Positions 9,399-18,886 are shown, counted from the stretch's first letter. The stretch is 64,000 nucleotides of DNA from Alteromonas portus (GCF_005117025.1 NZ_SWCO01000005.1:620001-684000), one strand, 5' to 3'. Notes: generated by a model from the sequence alone, not told the origin. Numbers and translations are program-made.

Positions 9399-10326
9399 CC
9401 TACAAACCAAAATAAACAAAGCACTATTCCAGAAGGTTGCTTTTAACGTACGTGCAACAGGTATGTACCCATCCAATGAAGACGCTAATGTTGTCTTATT
9501 ATCGCAAGTTTATCACGGTGCGGTAGATATGGCTCTGTTGGCACTTAAAAGCTTCGCTTTCCAGTTGGGAAGGTGCGCAATAGAAATTGTTGATGATGGT
9601 TCACTTACGGATGAAGATAAAAAACTGTTTAAAGCACACTTCTCCGACTTAACAATTACTAACATTAACGACATTGATGTCGGTCACTGCCCTCGAGGCG
9701 GGACATGGGAGAGGTTAATCAGAATACTTGAGCTCTCTAGAGAGCGTTATGTAATCCAAGTCGATACTGATACGTTAACCATGTCCGCTATTCCTGAGAT
9801 TTCCAAAGCGGTTAGCGAGAATAGAGCATTCACGATTGGGAACCCTATTTTCAGTTTTCCTGTGTCCCCTGAGTACATGTCAGCGCTCTCAAAGAGGTGG
9901 CAGGGTGCTCATGTGCAAGTAGAAACGGAAAGAGCTCTCACAACCCTGCAATCTGAAAGATTTCAAAAATACTGTCGTGGATGCTCCGCTCTCACTGGGT
10001 TTCCTATAATGGGGCCTAGTTTTGAGAGGCTAGAAGCGCTGTCTCTAGAGCTAGAGAGTAAGTTGGGGCATATAAAGTGGAACGAATGGGGCTCAGAGCA
10101 GGTCGCGAGTAATTTAATGGTTTCATTGTCAGACGATCCCTTCATTCTGCCATGGCCCAAGTACGCAAATTACGGCTTCCCATCGACAGGGAAAGGGAAC
10201 AAAGACCCTGATAATTTTATAGGCAAAGTGTCTACACTACACTTTATAGGAAGTCATCGTTTCAGTTCGCGAGTATACGAAAAGTTATCACAATACGTAA
10301 TTAATGAGTTTTTGAGGCATCTGTAG
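9385..10326 (+). CDS. putative GT-A type glycosyltransferase
   Basis: A 313-residue protein from the ATG at 9385, with GAGAGGT about 8 bp upstream and 14 bp of overlap with the preceding gene. It has no membrane segment. The beginning VLLSQVYHGAVDMALLALKS followed by IEIVDDGSLTDED and, further on, YVIQVDTDTLTM resembles a GT-A (family 2-like) Rossmann half with a DxD metal site (DTD). The C-terminal part does not look like a standard GT2. I would call it a probable glycosyltransferase of an uncharacterised family found in exopolysaccharide loci. Confidence 0.6.
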   Translation: MPLNNLQTKINKALFQKVAFNVRATGMYPSNEDANVVLLSQVYHGAVDMALLALKSFAFQLGRCAIEIVDDGSLTDEDKKLFKAHFSDLTITNINDIDVGHCPRGGTWERLIRILELSRERYVIQVDTDTLTMSAIPEISKAVSENRAFTIGNPIFSFPVSPEYMSALSKRWQGAHVQVETERALTTLQSERFQKYCRGCSALTGFPIMGPSFERLEALSLELESKLGHIKWNEWGSEQVASNLMVSLSDDPFILPWPKYANYGFPSTGKGNKDPDNFIGKVSTLHFIGSHRFSSRVYEKLSQYVINEFLRHL

Positions 10327-10421
10327 TGATAGACAATACCGTTTTTTTACTTGAAATTGTGCTTCTAGTTTGGTTATCGCTTCAGGCTATCAAAATTGAC
10401 AATCAGGACGATGATAAGTAA
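10326..10421 (+). CDS. predicted small membrane peptide, 31 residues
   Basis: A short open frame fills the gap between two operon genes exactly. Its GTG shares the last base of the previous TAG (TAGTG) and its TAA shares its last base with the next ATG (TAATG). GAGG at 10314-10317 gives a ribosome site with 8-bp spacing. The peptide has a hydrophobic core (VFLLEIVLLVWLSL) followed by a short linker and an acidic end (DNQDDDK), as expected for a single-span small protein with a charged tail. Location just before the polymerase suggests a small partner of the membrane machinery. It is not in any family I recognise, and could be only a spacer that keeps ribosomes coupled. Confidence 0.45.
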   Translation: MIDNTVFLLEIVLLVWLSLQAIKIDNQDDDK

Positions 10422-11773
10422 TGCGTGATTATCTTTTAGTGTTAATTTTACCGCTTTTACTTTACGCAGCATTGAGAAAACCATTTTTATCAATATCATT
10501 TTGGATTTGGTCTGCCCTTGTGCCTCCCTTTTTATGGGCTCATGGCGGCTTAGCGACATCAGTGCGTTGGAACTTCCTTTTCGCAGTAGTGACTATGGCG
10601 AGCTTTGCGATCAACAAGGGAAATAAGAAACCTCCAAGTGGCGCCATCTTCGTTCTTTGTGTCATCTTTTTTGCACATTGTGTCATCAGTACAATGCTTA
10701 ACAATGGTTATGGTCCTTATGTTTGGTTTAGATTCGATTTATTTTGGCGGACCTTACTACTTTTCTTTTTTATTGCTGTAGTTGTAAGAAAGCAAGTTCA
10801 CTTTGAGGCTGTTGCTTGGGGGATTACTCTATCATTCGGAGCGCTTGCAATGATAGAAGGAGCGAAATTCGTTATATCCCTAGGTGGTCATAACATATTT
10901 GGTTTAACTCCAGCATTTAATGATAATAATCTATCAGCATTAGCGTCCTTGATGTGTATTCCTATAGCAATTTTTCTGGCTCGCCAATACAAAGAAAACT
11001 TTTATTTTAAAAATGGATTATATGGCGTAGCGTTTTTCAATGTCATGTTCGTGCTCGGAACTGATTCTCGTGGTGCGTTTTTAGGATTAGCCGTGTTCAG
11101 CATTGCATACTGGTTGAAGTCAAAAAACAAGCTTCGTGATGGGTTTGTGATGTCGTTAGGCGGATTAGTGGCACTAGCCATCCTATCTGACGAGTGGTTT
11201 AACAGAATGGAGACTATTGGCGATGCGGGTGAGGATGGGTCGTTTCAAGGTAGATTGAAATCTTGGAAGCTTGCTATGTTAATGGCAATTAGACATCCAT
11301 TTTTTGGAGGGGGATTCGATTCTACATTCACCAATAGAGGAACTATTAACAGTCTTATTGCAGATTGGGAGACGTTGTCTTGGATACCTAGTGCGACTCT
11401 TAATGTTGGTGATACGGTTTTTGTAGCCCACAGTATTTACTTTCAAGTGTTGGCTGACCACGGTTTTCTTGGTGCTATCTGGTATGGTTTCATCGTATTA
11501 ATCACGTTGAAAAACCTCAGCAGTATAGCAAAGACAAGTAAAGTATTCTGGCATGTTAATTTAGCAGAAATGCTCAGGCTCTCGCTTATTGCCTTTCTAA
11601 CTGCTGGCGCAGCTCTTAGTTCAGCCTATAACGATTTGTTTTTTGCGCTCGTAGGAATGACCGCTGCACTTTCTGCTGTCGTTAAAGGTGAAGAAAAAAG
11701 AGTCGCAGAAGTGCGAGTGAAGACGATGCAACAAGTAAGGTTTGGTAATGAGACTGGCCATATTAATACATGA
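10421..11773 (+). CDS. exosortase A system-associated O-glycosylation ligase / Wzy-like polymerase
   Basis: A 450-residue polytopic inner-membrane protein with about eleven hydrophobic spans. The N-terminus MRDYLLVLILPLLLYAALRK and the following RPF-like/SFWIWSALVPPF stretch match the O-antigen ligase-type protein that accompanies exosortase A. The large periplasmic loop after residue 280 (HPFFGGGFDSTF ... VAHSIYFQVLADHGFLG) contains the Arg/His-rich motif region of Wzy/WaaL proteins. It would polymerise or ligate lipid-linked oligosaccharide on the periplasmic side. An AGGA 12 bp before the ATG serves as ribosome site. Confidence 0.82.
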   Translation: MRDYLLVLILPLLLYAALRKPFLSISFWIWSALVPPFLWAHGGLATSVRWNFLFAVVTMASFAINKGNKKPPSGAIFVLCVIFFAHCVISTMLNNGYGPYVWFRFDLFWRTLLLFFFIAVVVRKQVHFEAVAWGITLSFGALAMIEGAKFVISLGGHNIFGLTPAFNDNNLSALASLMCIPIAIFLARQYKENFYFKNGLYGVAFFNVMFVLGTDSRGAFLGLAVFSIAYWLKSKNKLRDGFVMSLGGLVALAILSDEWFNRMETIGDAGEDGSFQGRLKSWKLAMLMAIRHPFFGGGFDSTFTNRGTINSLIADWETLSWIPSATLNVGDTVFVAHSIYFQVLADHGFLGAIWYGFIVLITLKNLSSIAKTSKVFWHVNLAEMLRLSLIAFLTAGAALSSAYNDLFFALVGMTAALSAVVKGEEKRVAEVRVKTMQQVRFGNETGHINT

Positions 11774-12839
11774 CTACACTGCTATGGGGGGCACGGAGAG
11801 AGTTACCCTTCAGCTTTGTAATCAATTAGCGAAACACCACACTATTACTTTAATTTCGGTGCAGCAAACTGGTAAAGAACCTGCTTTCATATTATCAGAC
11901 AACGTTCAAATTAAATTTCTCGGCGATGACGCTGCTAATATGCTTAAAACTTTGCCACAGAAAGTTTATGTGTTAAGAAAAATCTTAGGCGAAATTAAAC
12001 CAAATGCCGTTATAGCTTCAGACTCTCAGATGGCACTATTGAGCCTTCCGGCAACAATTGGTAAACGTTATCAGAAGATTGTGTGGGAGCATTTTAATTC
12101 ACAAATTGAAACCCGGTTTGGTAGTCGTTGGTTTGCTAGGAGACTGGCTGCCAGATTTGCTCACACTATAGTAGTATTAACTCAGCAGGATAAGCGAGAG
12201 TGGGAAAAGAAATATCATTGCAAAGCTTCTGTTGTCGTACACGCTAATCCCTGCGCATTACCATTGCCACTACTTAATCCATATAGAGATGCCCACGTCG
12301 TATTGTCTGCTGGACGTTACACTGAGCAAAAGGGGTTTGACCTTTTAGTGAAAGCATGGAAGTGCTTGTCGAGTGAAATGCGACAAGGTTGGGTTCTTCG
12401 AATAGTAGGTCCTAACGGCAGTGCGAAAACAGAACTCTTGGCAGCAGCTAAAGACGATGAGAGTATTCGAATTGAAGGCCCTTCTTCAAACATGAAAAAA
12501 TGCTACTTAGATGCTGGGATTTTTGTTTGCAGTTCTCGCTACGAAGGGTTCGGCTTAACCATCGTAGAGGCTATGACGCATGGTGTGCCAGTTATTGCTT
12601 TCGATTGTCCTATGGGGCCAGCCGAAATAATAAAAGAGGAATATGGCAAAGTCGTTGAATTGGCAAATATAAGTGCCTTGTCTAGAGAACTAGCATCAAT
12701 GATTGGAAGTAAATCAAATCGACAATATTACTCAGAACGTTCATTTGAACGTGCATCCCATTTCACACCGGAGATAACAATAGGGCGCTGGGAAAGTTTG
12801 TTAGAAGTATGTGCTGATAAGGAAGTAAAAATACCATGA
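11748..12839 (+). CDS. glycosyltransferase family 4
   Basis: Start taken at the ATG at 11748 (protein MRLAILIHDYTAMGGTERVT), which is the standard GT4 opening with the GG-x-ER loop; it overlaps the polymerase gene by 26 bp. 363 residues. The second domain has SAGRYTEQKGFDLLVKAW, the donor signature SSRYEGFGLTIVEAMTHGVPV and DCPMGPAEII. This is similar to alpha-glycosyltransferases acting on amino sugars (the GPAEII turn), but the exact donor is not determinable. Confidence 0.87.
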   Translation: MRLAILIHDYTAMGGTERVTLQLCNQLAKHHTITLISVQQTGKEPAFILSDNVQIKFLGDDAANMLKTLPQKVYVLRKILGEIKPNAVIASDSQMALLSLPATIGKRYQKIVWEHFNSQIETRFGSRWFARRLAARFAHTIVVLTQQDKREWEKKYHCKASVVVHANPCALPLPLLNPYRDAHVVLSAGRYTEQKGFDLLVKAWKCLSSEMRQGWVLRIVGPNGSAKTELLAAAKDDESIRIEGPSSNMKKCYLDAGIFVCSSRYEGFGLTIVEAMTHGVPVIAFDCPMGPAEIIKEEYGKVVELANISALSRELASMIGSKSNRQYYSERSFERASHFTPEITIGRWESLLEVCADKEVKIP

Positions 12840-13726
12840 TACGTCACATTGAAGTGTGTGTGGTTGCACATAATGAAGAAGACTTTATTGTTTCATGTTT
12901 AGAAAGCATAGAAGTGGCTTTAGCTAATATGCCAGAGTCCACAGCTTTCAAAGTCCATATTGTTAATAACGGAAGTTCAGATAGCTCAGAATCTATTATT
13001 GATAGTTTCTGTTCCACCCGAGATGATTTCGACGCCAAACATATTAGGCTAGGCGATAAATCCAACGCTTGGAATGTTGCTATATATGAATTAGTGCAGA
13101 ATAGTGAAAGTCTGATTGTAATGGTCGATGGTGACTGCACAATAAGTGAAGATAGTTTAGTCGCTTTGTTGGAGGGCGCGAAATTAAACACTGATGCATA
13201 CCTTCTAGCAGCTATACCAGAGCCTATAGGCCGCTATAGCGAAATTATCACCAGAAACACTCTAAACGGTAAAGCACTAAGTGGTAACTTTTACGCTATT
13301 ACGCCATTATTCCATGAGAAAATAAAACAAACCGGCTTTATGTTACCTGTCGGGTTAATTGGCGATGACAGCCTTTTAGCTTGGGTTGCTCAATGTGATT
13401 TTAAATTGAGCAATGGAGTTAAAAATGGATTGATGGTTGGAATAAAAGGGGCGCTATTCGGTTACCATCGGCTGGTCCCTAATACGTTTAAAAATATAAA
13501 GATGTACTGGCGTAGGCTACAACGCTACAGCTTGAGACACATCCAACAAAACTGTATTAAAGCGTATCTTACCCTTGAGAATGACAACTTTGCTTCATTG
13601 CCTAGTCATGTAGTTGACCTATACCGTTACCACAGGCCAGAACACATTAGGACGGATAACAGACTGAATACTTTTTTAGACACGCGGACCTCAAAACAAA
13701 TAAAAACTATTAGTGTCGAAAAATGA
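12836..13726 (+). CDS. glycosyltransferase family 2
   Basis: A 296-residue GT-A enzyme joined to its neighbours by ATGA overlaps on both sides. It begins IEVCVVAHNEEDFIVSCL and has the NNGSSDSSESII nucleotide-binding turn and VMVDGDCTIS as the DxD metal site. The later part (YHRLVPNTFKNIKMYWRRL) is a basic amphipathic stretch that may sit on the membrane. Inverting sugar transfer to the lipid-linked intermediate is the family role; the sugar is unknown. Confidence 0.84.
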   Translation: MIRHIEVCVVAHNEEDFIVSCLESIEVALANMPESTAFKVHIVNNGSSDSSESIIDSFCSTRDDFDAKHIRLGDKSNAWNVAIYELVQNSESLIVMVDGDCTISEDSLVALLEGAKLNTDAYLLAAIPEPIGRYSEIITRNTLNGKALSGNFYAITPLFHEKIKQTGFMLPVGLIGDDSLLAWVAQCDFKLSNGVKNGLMVGIKGALFGYHRLVPNTFKNIKMYWRRLQRYSLRHIQQNCIKAYLTLENDNFASLPSHVVDLYRYHRPEHIRTDNRLNTFLDTRTSKQIKTISVEK

Positions 13727-15201
13727 GTATACAAAAAAAGTTAACAGTGGCTTACCTTTGGAATTTGCTCGGTAAGTGGGGTGTTCGTTTTATTGGGATA
13801 GGTAGTACGCTTGTTCTAGTTAGGTTGTTGGACCCTTCTGCGTTCGGCCTAGTCGCTCTTGCAACTATTTGTATCGGCTTTTTTGAAACCTTGACAGACA
13901 TTGGTATAAATAGGTATTTAATATCTCAGACACAGCTCGATAAACAAGCAATGGACTCGAGTTGGACAGTCGCTTTGCTATTAAAGATCGCTTTAATTTT
14001 TTTGATTATAGCGTTGTCTGGCTTTCTTGCTGACTTTATGAATGCCCCTGAAATTCAGTTGATAATTGTAGTTGTGGCTTGTTCGGGTATTTTCTCTGCG
14101 CTTAATAATATTGGCTTAGTCCAATTTGAAAAAGAGCTAGATTTTAAGCGCGTTTCTGCTTTGCTGCTCAGTGCAAAGCTAGTGTCAACAGCGGTTATGC
14201 TAGTGTTTGCCTTTTGGTTACAAAATTATTGGGCTCTAGTGGCGGGGGGTGTTTGTAATGCTTTGGTTTATTGTATCGGATCTTATCAAATATCATCCTA
14301 TCGACCAGAGCTTAATTTCAATATTGCGAAAGGTCAGCTGAGATTTTCTGGTAAAATTATGGTTCGTGCTGTACTGGGGTACACTCGAAATAAACTCGAT
14401 ACATTTCTTGTTGGGCGTTTATTCGATAATAGCGCTGTAGGCAAATATAGTATTGGTCTTGAATTCGCAGTACTGCCCCTTGCCGAAGTGATTACCCCTG
14501 CGTCTACAGCAATGTTCCCTGCCTTGGCGGGTTATAAGAACAATAAACAGGAACTATTCGATAAAACCTACAAATACTTTGGTCTGGTCTATGGCTTTGT
14601 AATGCCTTGTGTCGTTGGAATTTGGTTTGTTGCCCCTCAATTTTGCGACGTTATTTTAGGGCCGAAATGGGCAGATACAGCCCCAGTAATGGCAGCCTTG
14701 AGTGTGATGATGTTACCTTATCCACTAACGGCAATTACTAACAACTTATTTGATTATCTCAATAAAACCCAGTATAGCCTGTTCAGTGATTCGATGGGGA
14801 TAGCACTTCTAGTCGGTGCTTTCTGCTTTTTTACATTTAGTGAACTGTCTGATTTTGCTTGGGCTAGAGGTGTCGTTGCGCTTATTGCCTTCCTATGTAT
14901 ACTAATTTTTACACGGCTCACGATTGGTTTGTCTATCAAGAAAATGTCGAGCGTTTTATTATTACCATCTTTAGCCGCTTCGGTAATGTGGAGTTGTCTA
15001 GAGTATGGCTATCATTTTACTGAACTGTCACTTTTAGCGCTTATAGGAAATATAACAATTGGAGCGGTTGCTTACTCAATGGCTCTATCAATACTCCTCA
15101 AAATATTCGCTAAGTTCGACCCTACTTGGGAGTTTTGGTGGATAAAACTTAAGACTTTACCGGTAAAGCTTTACACAGAATTGAGCAAAAATCGTGCTTA
15201 A
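13723..15201 (+). CDS. lipopolysaccharide/exopolysaccharide flippase (Wzx-like, MOP superfamily)
   Basis: A 492-residue protein with about twelve to fourteen membrane spans and the N-terminal signature of MOP exporters (LWNLLGKWGVRFIGIGSTLVLVRLLDPSAFGLVALA). It would flip the finished undecaprenyl-linked repeat unit to the periplasm, where the polymerase at 10421 acts. It is one of three such flippases in the window. The next gene starts 8 bp before its stop. Confidence 0.88.
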   Translation: MSIQKKLTVAYLWNLLGKWGVRFIGIGSTLVLVRLLDPSAFGLVALATICIGFFETLTDIGINRYLISQTQLDKQAMDSSWTVALLLKIALIFLIIALSGFLADFMNAPEIQLIIVVVACSGIFSALNNIGLVQFEKELDFKRVSALLLSAKLVSTAVMLVFAFWLQNYWALVAGGVCNALVYCIGSYQISSYRPELNFNIAKGQLRFSGKIMVRAVLGYTRNKLDTFLVGRLFDNSAVGKYSIGLEFAVLPLAEVITPASTAMFPALAGYKNNKQELFDKTYKYFGLVYGFVMPCVVGIWFVAPQFCDVILGPKWADTAPVMAALSVMMLPYPLTAITNNLFDYLNKTQYSLFSDSMGIALLVGAFCFFTFSELSDFAWARGVVALIAFLCILIFTRLTIGLSIKKMSSVLLLPSLAASVMWSCLEYGYHFTELSLLALIGNITIGAVAYSMALSILLKIFAKFDPTWEFWWIKLKTLPVKLYTELSKNRA

Positions 15202-15865
15202 GACAATCATTAGGCATTTGAGTTTGTTTTTGTTGGGTGCAGTTATAACTGGCGTAGCGTTTCTATCTATTGATAAAGCAAGACGAGCAGTTTTAAATTA
15301 CTTATCTCTTCACACTACTAGCCCGGTTGTGCTAATTCTTGGAGATTCACACTTTGCTAGATCTGATGCTTGGTTAGATATTTGGTCTTTGAATCCATGG
15401 CAAAGTCGTAACCTAGCCGTTGATGGTTATCAAGCCCGTCAAGTTTATTCATTATACCGGGACCAAGTATCGGGTGACGACCATTGTATAGTGATGGTCA
15501 TGGTTGGCATTAACCGGACAGATAAAGACAGGTCAGATGATGCTGCACATGCAATCGATAAACTAATCCGCCTTGCTCAAAAACGAAAAAAAAGTCCCGT
15601 TATTTTAGAGGTTATGTACACTGAAAACTCGCATGATACTGCGTACGTCAAAAATTTAAATGAGCAGTTGCAAAGCATCACTGAATCAAATAATACTAAG
15701 TTTATAAAAGTAAATCATGAGCTTAGTAACGGGGGGAAGCTTCTGCCTCAATACAGCCGTGATGGATTACATTTAAATAATGCAGGCTATTCCGCACTTT
15801 TTAAAGAGATACGGGCGCAAACACTGCAATTTATATCAACTGAACTAGAACAATGTAGAGGCTAA
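15194..15865 (+). CDS. membrane-anchored SGNH/GDSL hydrolase
   Basis: A 223-residue protein from a GTG at 15194, overlapping the flippase gene by 8 bp. One N-terminal membrane helix (about residues 9-27) is followed by an SGNH fold facing the periplasm: LGDSHFARSD (catalytic Ser52), VMVGINRTD as the Gly/Asn block, and RDGLHLNN with Asp190 and His193. Such enzymes add or remove acyl groups on sugars. Together with the adjacent acyltransferase it probably sets the acetylation of the polymer. Confidence 0.82.
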   Translation: MLKTIIRHLSLFLLGAVITGVAFLSIDKARRAVLNYLSLHTTSPVVLILGDSHFARSDAWLDIWSLNPWQSRNLAVDGYQARQVYSLYRDQVSGDDHCIVMVMVGINRTDKDRSDDAAHAIDKLIRLAQKRKKSPVILEVMYTENSHDTAYVKNLNEQLQSITESNNTKFIKVNHELSNGGKLLPQYSRDGLHLNNAGYSALFKEIRAQTLQFISTELEQCRG

Positions 15866-15869
15866 ATTC

Positions 15870-16880
15870 GTGTTTGGCACATACCGACTAATATTAGCGT
15901 TCATGGTGGTTTTTTTACATTTGGCAGGTTGGCCAGGTTTTGGAGAGTATGCAGTTTTTACTTTTTTTTGTTTAAGCGGCTATTTAATGACTTTTATAAT
16001 GCAGCAAAACTATGGTTATGGAAGGCAGGGGGTGAAAAAGTACGCGTTTGCTAGAATGCTTCGCATCTATCCATTGTATATCGCTGCTTGTTTACTGAGT
16101 GTTGTAACTTTAATTATTATTGGGGAAGAAGCTACTAGTGCAGTCATCTTTAATTTGCGTTGGCCCGAAGGAATAATTAATACGCTCTCCAACCTTACAC
16201 TAATGAACTTCGATCATAAATCACCTGCGCTTGTCCCCCCCTCGTGGGCATTAACTGTAGAAATTATTTATTACGCTTTAATCGGGCTGGGGCTCTCAAA
16301 GACGAAGACTAGAACCTGGTTATGGTTTGGCGCAGGCGTGATGTATACAGTTGCTATATTCGCAACAAACCTTCCTTGGTGGGACTATGGCTATTTTCAT
16401 CCAGCTGCTGCCTCTCTTCCCTTCGCTACAGGAGCATTAATGTACCATTATAAAGATGAGATAGGGAGGACCATAGGAAGGTTTGCGCGACTTGATGTGG
16501 CTATTCTTTTATACGGCTTTGTTCTATTAAATTGGTATTGGCAGTATAAAAACGGGTCAGGTTTATCCATTGGCTTTTACATCAACTTTTTGATTAACTG
16601 CCTTCTTCTTGCTGTCTTAACTCACGTAAAAGTAAAAGACAGAAGATTGCTAAGTTTTGATAAAAAAATGGGTGACCTTAGCTATCCTATATACCTAATA
16701 CATTGGACTGTCGGTGTGCTCGTGTTTTATGTTTCTGCACAGTTAGGGTTTGAGCTTACCAAGCGCACTGAAATGTTTGCAATAGTTTCGATACCTTTCA
16801 TGCTGTTGTTTGGTCAACTGACTGTAATGAGTATCCACAAGCCTGTTGAGACTTTAAGAGACTGGATAAAAAGGACTTAA
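15870..16880 (+). CDS. acyltransferase family 3 membrane protein
   Basis: A 336-residue polytopic protein beginning at a GTG (15870) preceded by AGAGG. TYRLILAFMVVFLHL carries the conserved His of acyltransferase-3 enzymes, and FARMLRIYPLYIAAC the R-x10-type motif; WALTVEIIYY corresponds to the usual S-W-x-L-x-x-E block. It would transfer acyl groups, usually acetyl, across the inner membrane onto sugars. It is the last gene of the + operon and runs into the convergent gene with a 4-bp overlap of stop codons (16877-16880), without any visible terminator. Confidence 0.85.
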   Translation: MFGTYRLILAFMVVFLHLAGWPGFGEYAVFTFFCLSGYLMTFIMQQNYGYGRQGVKKYAFARMLRIYPLYIAACLLSVVTLIIIGEEATSAVIFNLRWPEGIINTLSNLTLMNFDHKSPALVPPSWALTVEIIYYALIGLGLSKTKTRTWLWFGAGVMYTVAIFATNLPWWDYGYFHPAAASLPFATGALMYHYKDEIGRTIGRFARLDVAILLYGFVLLNWYWQYKNGSGLSIGFYINFLINCLLLAVLTHVKVKDRRLLSFDKKMGDLSYPIYLIHWTVGVLVFYVSAQLGFELTKRTEMFAIVSIPFMLLFGQLTVMSIHKPVETLRDWIKRT

Positions 16881-18049
16881 GTATTGCATATTGACTTGAT
16901 ACGCTTTGCGATTTCTTGTTCACCACGCGCCTTGCGAATTTTTATAGTGTTTCTCTTCCAATCTTCATAATTGGCGAGAGACTGCTCTGGCTTGTCTGCT
17001 AAATCTTTAAAAAAATTAAACAAGCCTGACTGCTCAGCTTTCAGTATGCCAAACTCGCCATACTTTTCCCCAATAGCTATATGTGATTGATTTGAAGTTG
17101 TTATCAGCGGTTTAGCTGCAGCGAAAGCGTCAATTATACTTCCACTTGAAACATAAGATACTGAATTTGGAAGTGGAAGGCACACAAGATCCATTGTTCC
17201 GAGCAACTCGACAAACTTTTCTCTTGCTAAGTGGGTTTTGTGAGGGGGCAGTGCTAGTCCAGAGGTGTCAAACTCTGAGGCTTGACCAGTATTTTCTTTT
17301 CCTATTGCGTAAAATTTTAAATTATCGCTATTAAACTCTTTAGCGATTTTGCAAAAGACATCAAATCCTTTACCTTTTCCGCAATGACCCAAGAAAGCAA
17401 TTTTAATAGGTTCTCCAGCAATCAAAGTCTTTGGGGGTAACCATTCAGATTCGAGTACAGGATGTTCAACAACTTCTACTGAGCCTTTCATAGCAGGAGC
17501 TATGTCTAAAATAACGTCATCCAACCCCAGTTCCAGTACTAATAACTTTTGATTTTTTGGCAATCCGCGCCTTAAGACTGAGATATAATCGAAATAGCGC
17601 TCTATAGGGTTTCGAGAACGCCAGCTTTTGCTTATTCCTAGTTGATTATGCTGTAAAAAGTGGCATTCGCCGGGCATGTTTTTCCAAAACTTCTGCACAA
17701 CGCTAATTACTGGCGCTCTGGCTCCAAGTACGGTAAGTAGGTCAATATTTTCTAAATCGAAATTTTCGGAAAGCCACTTTGTGTAGTAACGAGCAGCTCT
17801 TCTGCCATAGAATGGGTGATGATAAGAATGACTAGAAAGCAATTCATCAAATTGTGGTATGACTTTATAGTTTACGTTACAAAGCGTACCAACTTGTGTT
17901 TTTAAATTTTCTACATGACCATCGCATGCTGCAAATGTGATGCGTTTTTCAGGGTATGCTAAAGACACAGCTTTTAAGTACCCTTCATTAAAAGGTAAGT
18001 GCATTTCACTATGGCTAACCATATCTATTAAAACAATTTCTTTTGTCAT
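16877..18049 (-). CDS. glycosyltransferase, GT-B fold (divergent GT4)
   Basis: A 390-residue soluble protein. The N-terminal half is divergent (IVLIDMVSHSEMHLPFNEGYL), but the C-terminal half is clearly GT-B: IKIAFLGHCGKGKGFDVFCKI and the donor-like SVSYVSSGSIIDAFAAAKPLIT in place of the E-x7-E motif, whose first Glu is missing. It is the last gene of a - strand group with the sulfotransferase-like and membrane proteins upstream and ends tail-to-tail on the + operon. Activity is therefore predicted with moderate certainty. Confidence 0.65.
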   Translation of the reverse strand: MTKEIVLIDMVSHSEMHLPFNEGYLKAVSLAYPEKRITFAACDGHVENLKTQVGTLCNVNYKVIPQFDELLSSHSYHHPFYGRRAARYYTKWLSENFDLENIDLLTVLGARAPVISVVQKFWKNMPGECHFLQHNQLGISKSWRSRNPIERYFDYISVLRRGLPKNQKLLVLELGLDDVILDIAPAMKGSVEVVEHPVLESEWLPPKTLIAGEPIKIAFLGHCGKGKGFDVFCKIAKEFNSDNLKFYAIGKENTGQASEFDTSGLALPPHKTHLAREKFVELLGTMDLVCLPLPNSVSYVSSGSIIDAFAAAKPLITTSNQSHIAIGEKYGEFGILKAEQSGLFNFFKDLADKPEQSLANYEDWKRNTIKIRKARGEQEIAKRIKSICNT

Positions 18050-18100
18050 TATTTTGTCATCGTCTTCTTCAAAATTTACAAGCTTTAACCACAGTTTTTG

Positions 18101-18877
18101 TTACAAAAGTACGCTTTGTTGAGCTTTGGAATCTAATAATATTCTTACTTTGTTATAAGTACTTTGGCAATCTTTGAAATATTGACTCTCTGCGTAAGGA
18201 ACCTGAATGGGTATAAGTCCCGACTGAATTATTTCCCCTTTTAAAAGCGAACTTGAAGAGTCTCCTGCTTTTTCTCTACCCGTGTTATGCATTTTTTCAT
18301 ATTTTGTTGATAACGGGGGGGTAAGCTCAAGGAATTGAGAAATTTTCTGCAGCGTTAAAGTTGGTTTCGATTTGATTGCATCCGCATCAAAGTACAAGTA
18401 GTTGAAATTTTTAACCGACGCAATTTCAGCAAGTAGGTCAAGCCTTTCACAGTAATAGGCAGCAGCAAATTCAGGGTTTGTAAGTTCATGGCCGGGATTT
18501 AATTTTTGGTACAAAGATACAATGCTTGGAATGGTGAATTCTGGCGCTCTGATACTTATGAGAAAGTGGCTTTTAGGATGCTTTTGTATGCGCTCGCTTA
18601 TGTGGTGTTCGTTGTGCAGAACTTTATCAAACATATATACACTGTTTTTCTTTAAACTATGTTCTTGAGAATAAAGTATCTTTTGGCGCATTAAGCTTTT
18701 TACACTGTAATAGCCTATGTGCATTTCGTAATAGCCATTAATGTGCTTATGGCTACCGAGTAAATGCCCCATTAAACTTGTATTAGCTCTCATATGGCTA
18801 AGTAAAAAAAGGTGCTTCTTACTAGATAGTAAAGAGGGAGTAGTTATTATCGAGCGTAAAGCTTGGGAGTACGACAT
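18101..18877 (-). CDS. sulfotransferase-like protein
   Basis: A 258-residue soluble protein. FLLSHMRANTSLMGHLL near the N-terminus resembles the PAPS 5'-phosphosulfate loop of bacterial sulfotransferases (normally P-x-R-S-G-T/S-T-x-L), here changed to MRANTSL. About 80 residues on, LISIRAPEFTIPSIVSLY fits the 3'-phosphate motif with conserved Arg and Ser. The rest matches the helical scaffold of this family. It lies 9 bp after the large membrane protein 18887-20974, so the two are one transcription unit. Role: probable sulfation of the polysaccharide or a lipid; the altered loop leaves some doubt on activity. Confidence 0.6.
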   Translation of the reverse strand: MSYSQALRSIITTPSLLSSKKHLFLLSHMRANTSLMGHLLGSHKHINGYYEMHIGYYSVKSLMRQKILYSQEHSLKKNSVYMFDKVLHNEHHISERIQKHPKSHFLISIRAPEFTIPSIVSLYQKLNPGHELTNPEFAAAYYCERLDLLAEIASVKNFNYLYFDADAIKSKPTLTLQKISQFLELTPPLSTKYEKMHNTGREKAGDSSSSLLKGEIIQSGLIPIQVPYAESQYFKDCQSTYNKVRILLDSKAQQSVLL

Positions 18878-18886
18878 TAGCTTTGT

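Noticed and set aside
12844-13191. Antisense reading frame of 115 codons inside the GT2 gene
   Set aside because: It is fully opposite a well-supported glycosyltransferase and its product has no recognisable motif.
16877-16880. Overlapping stop codons as evidence of a sequence error
   Set aside because: Both reading frames are complete and end naturally; tail-to-tail stop overlap is common in compact genomes.
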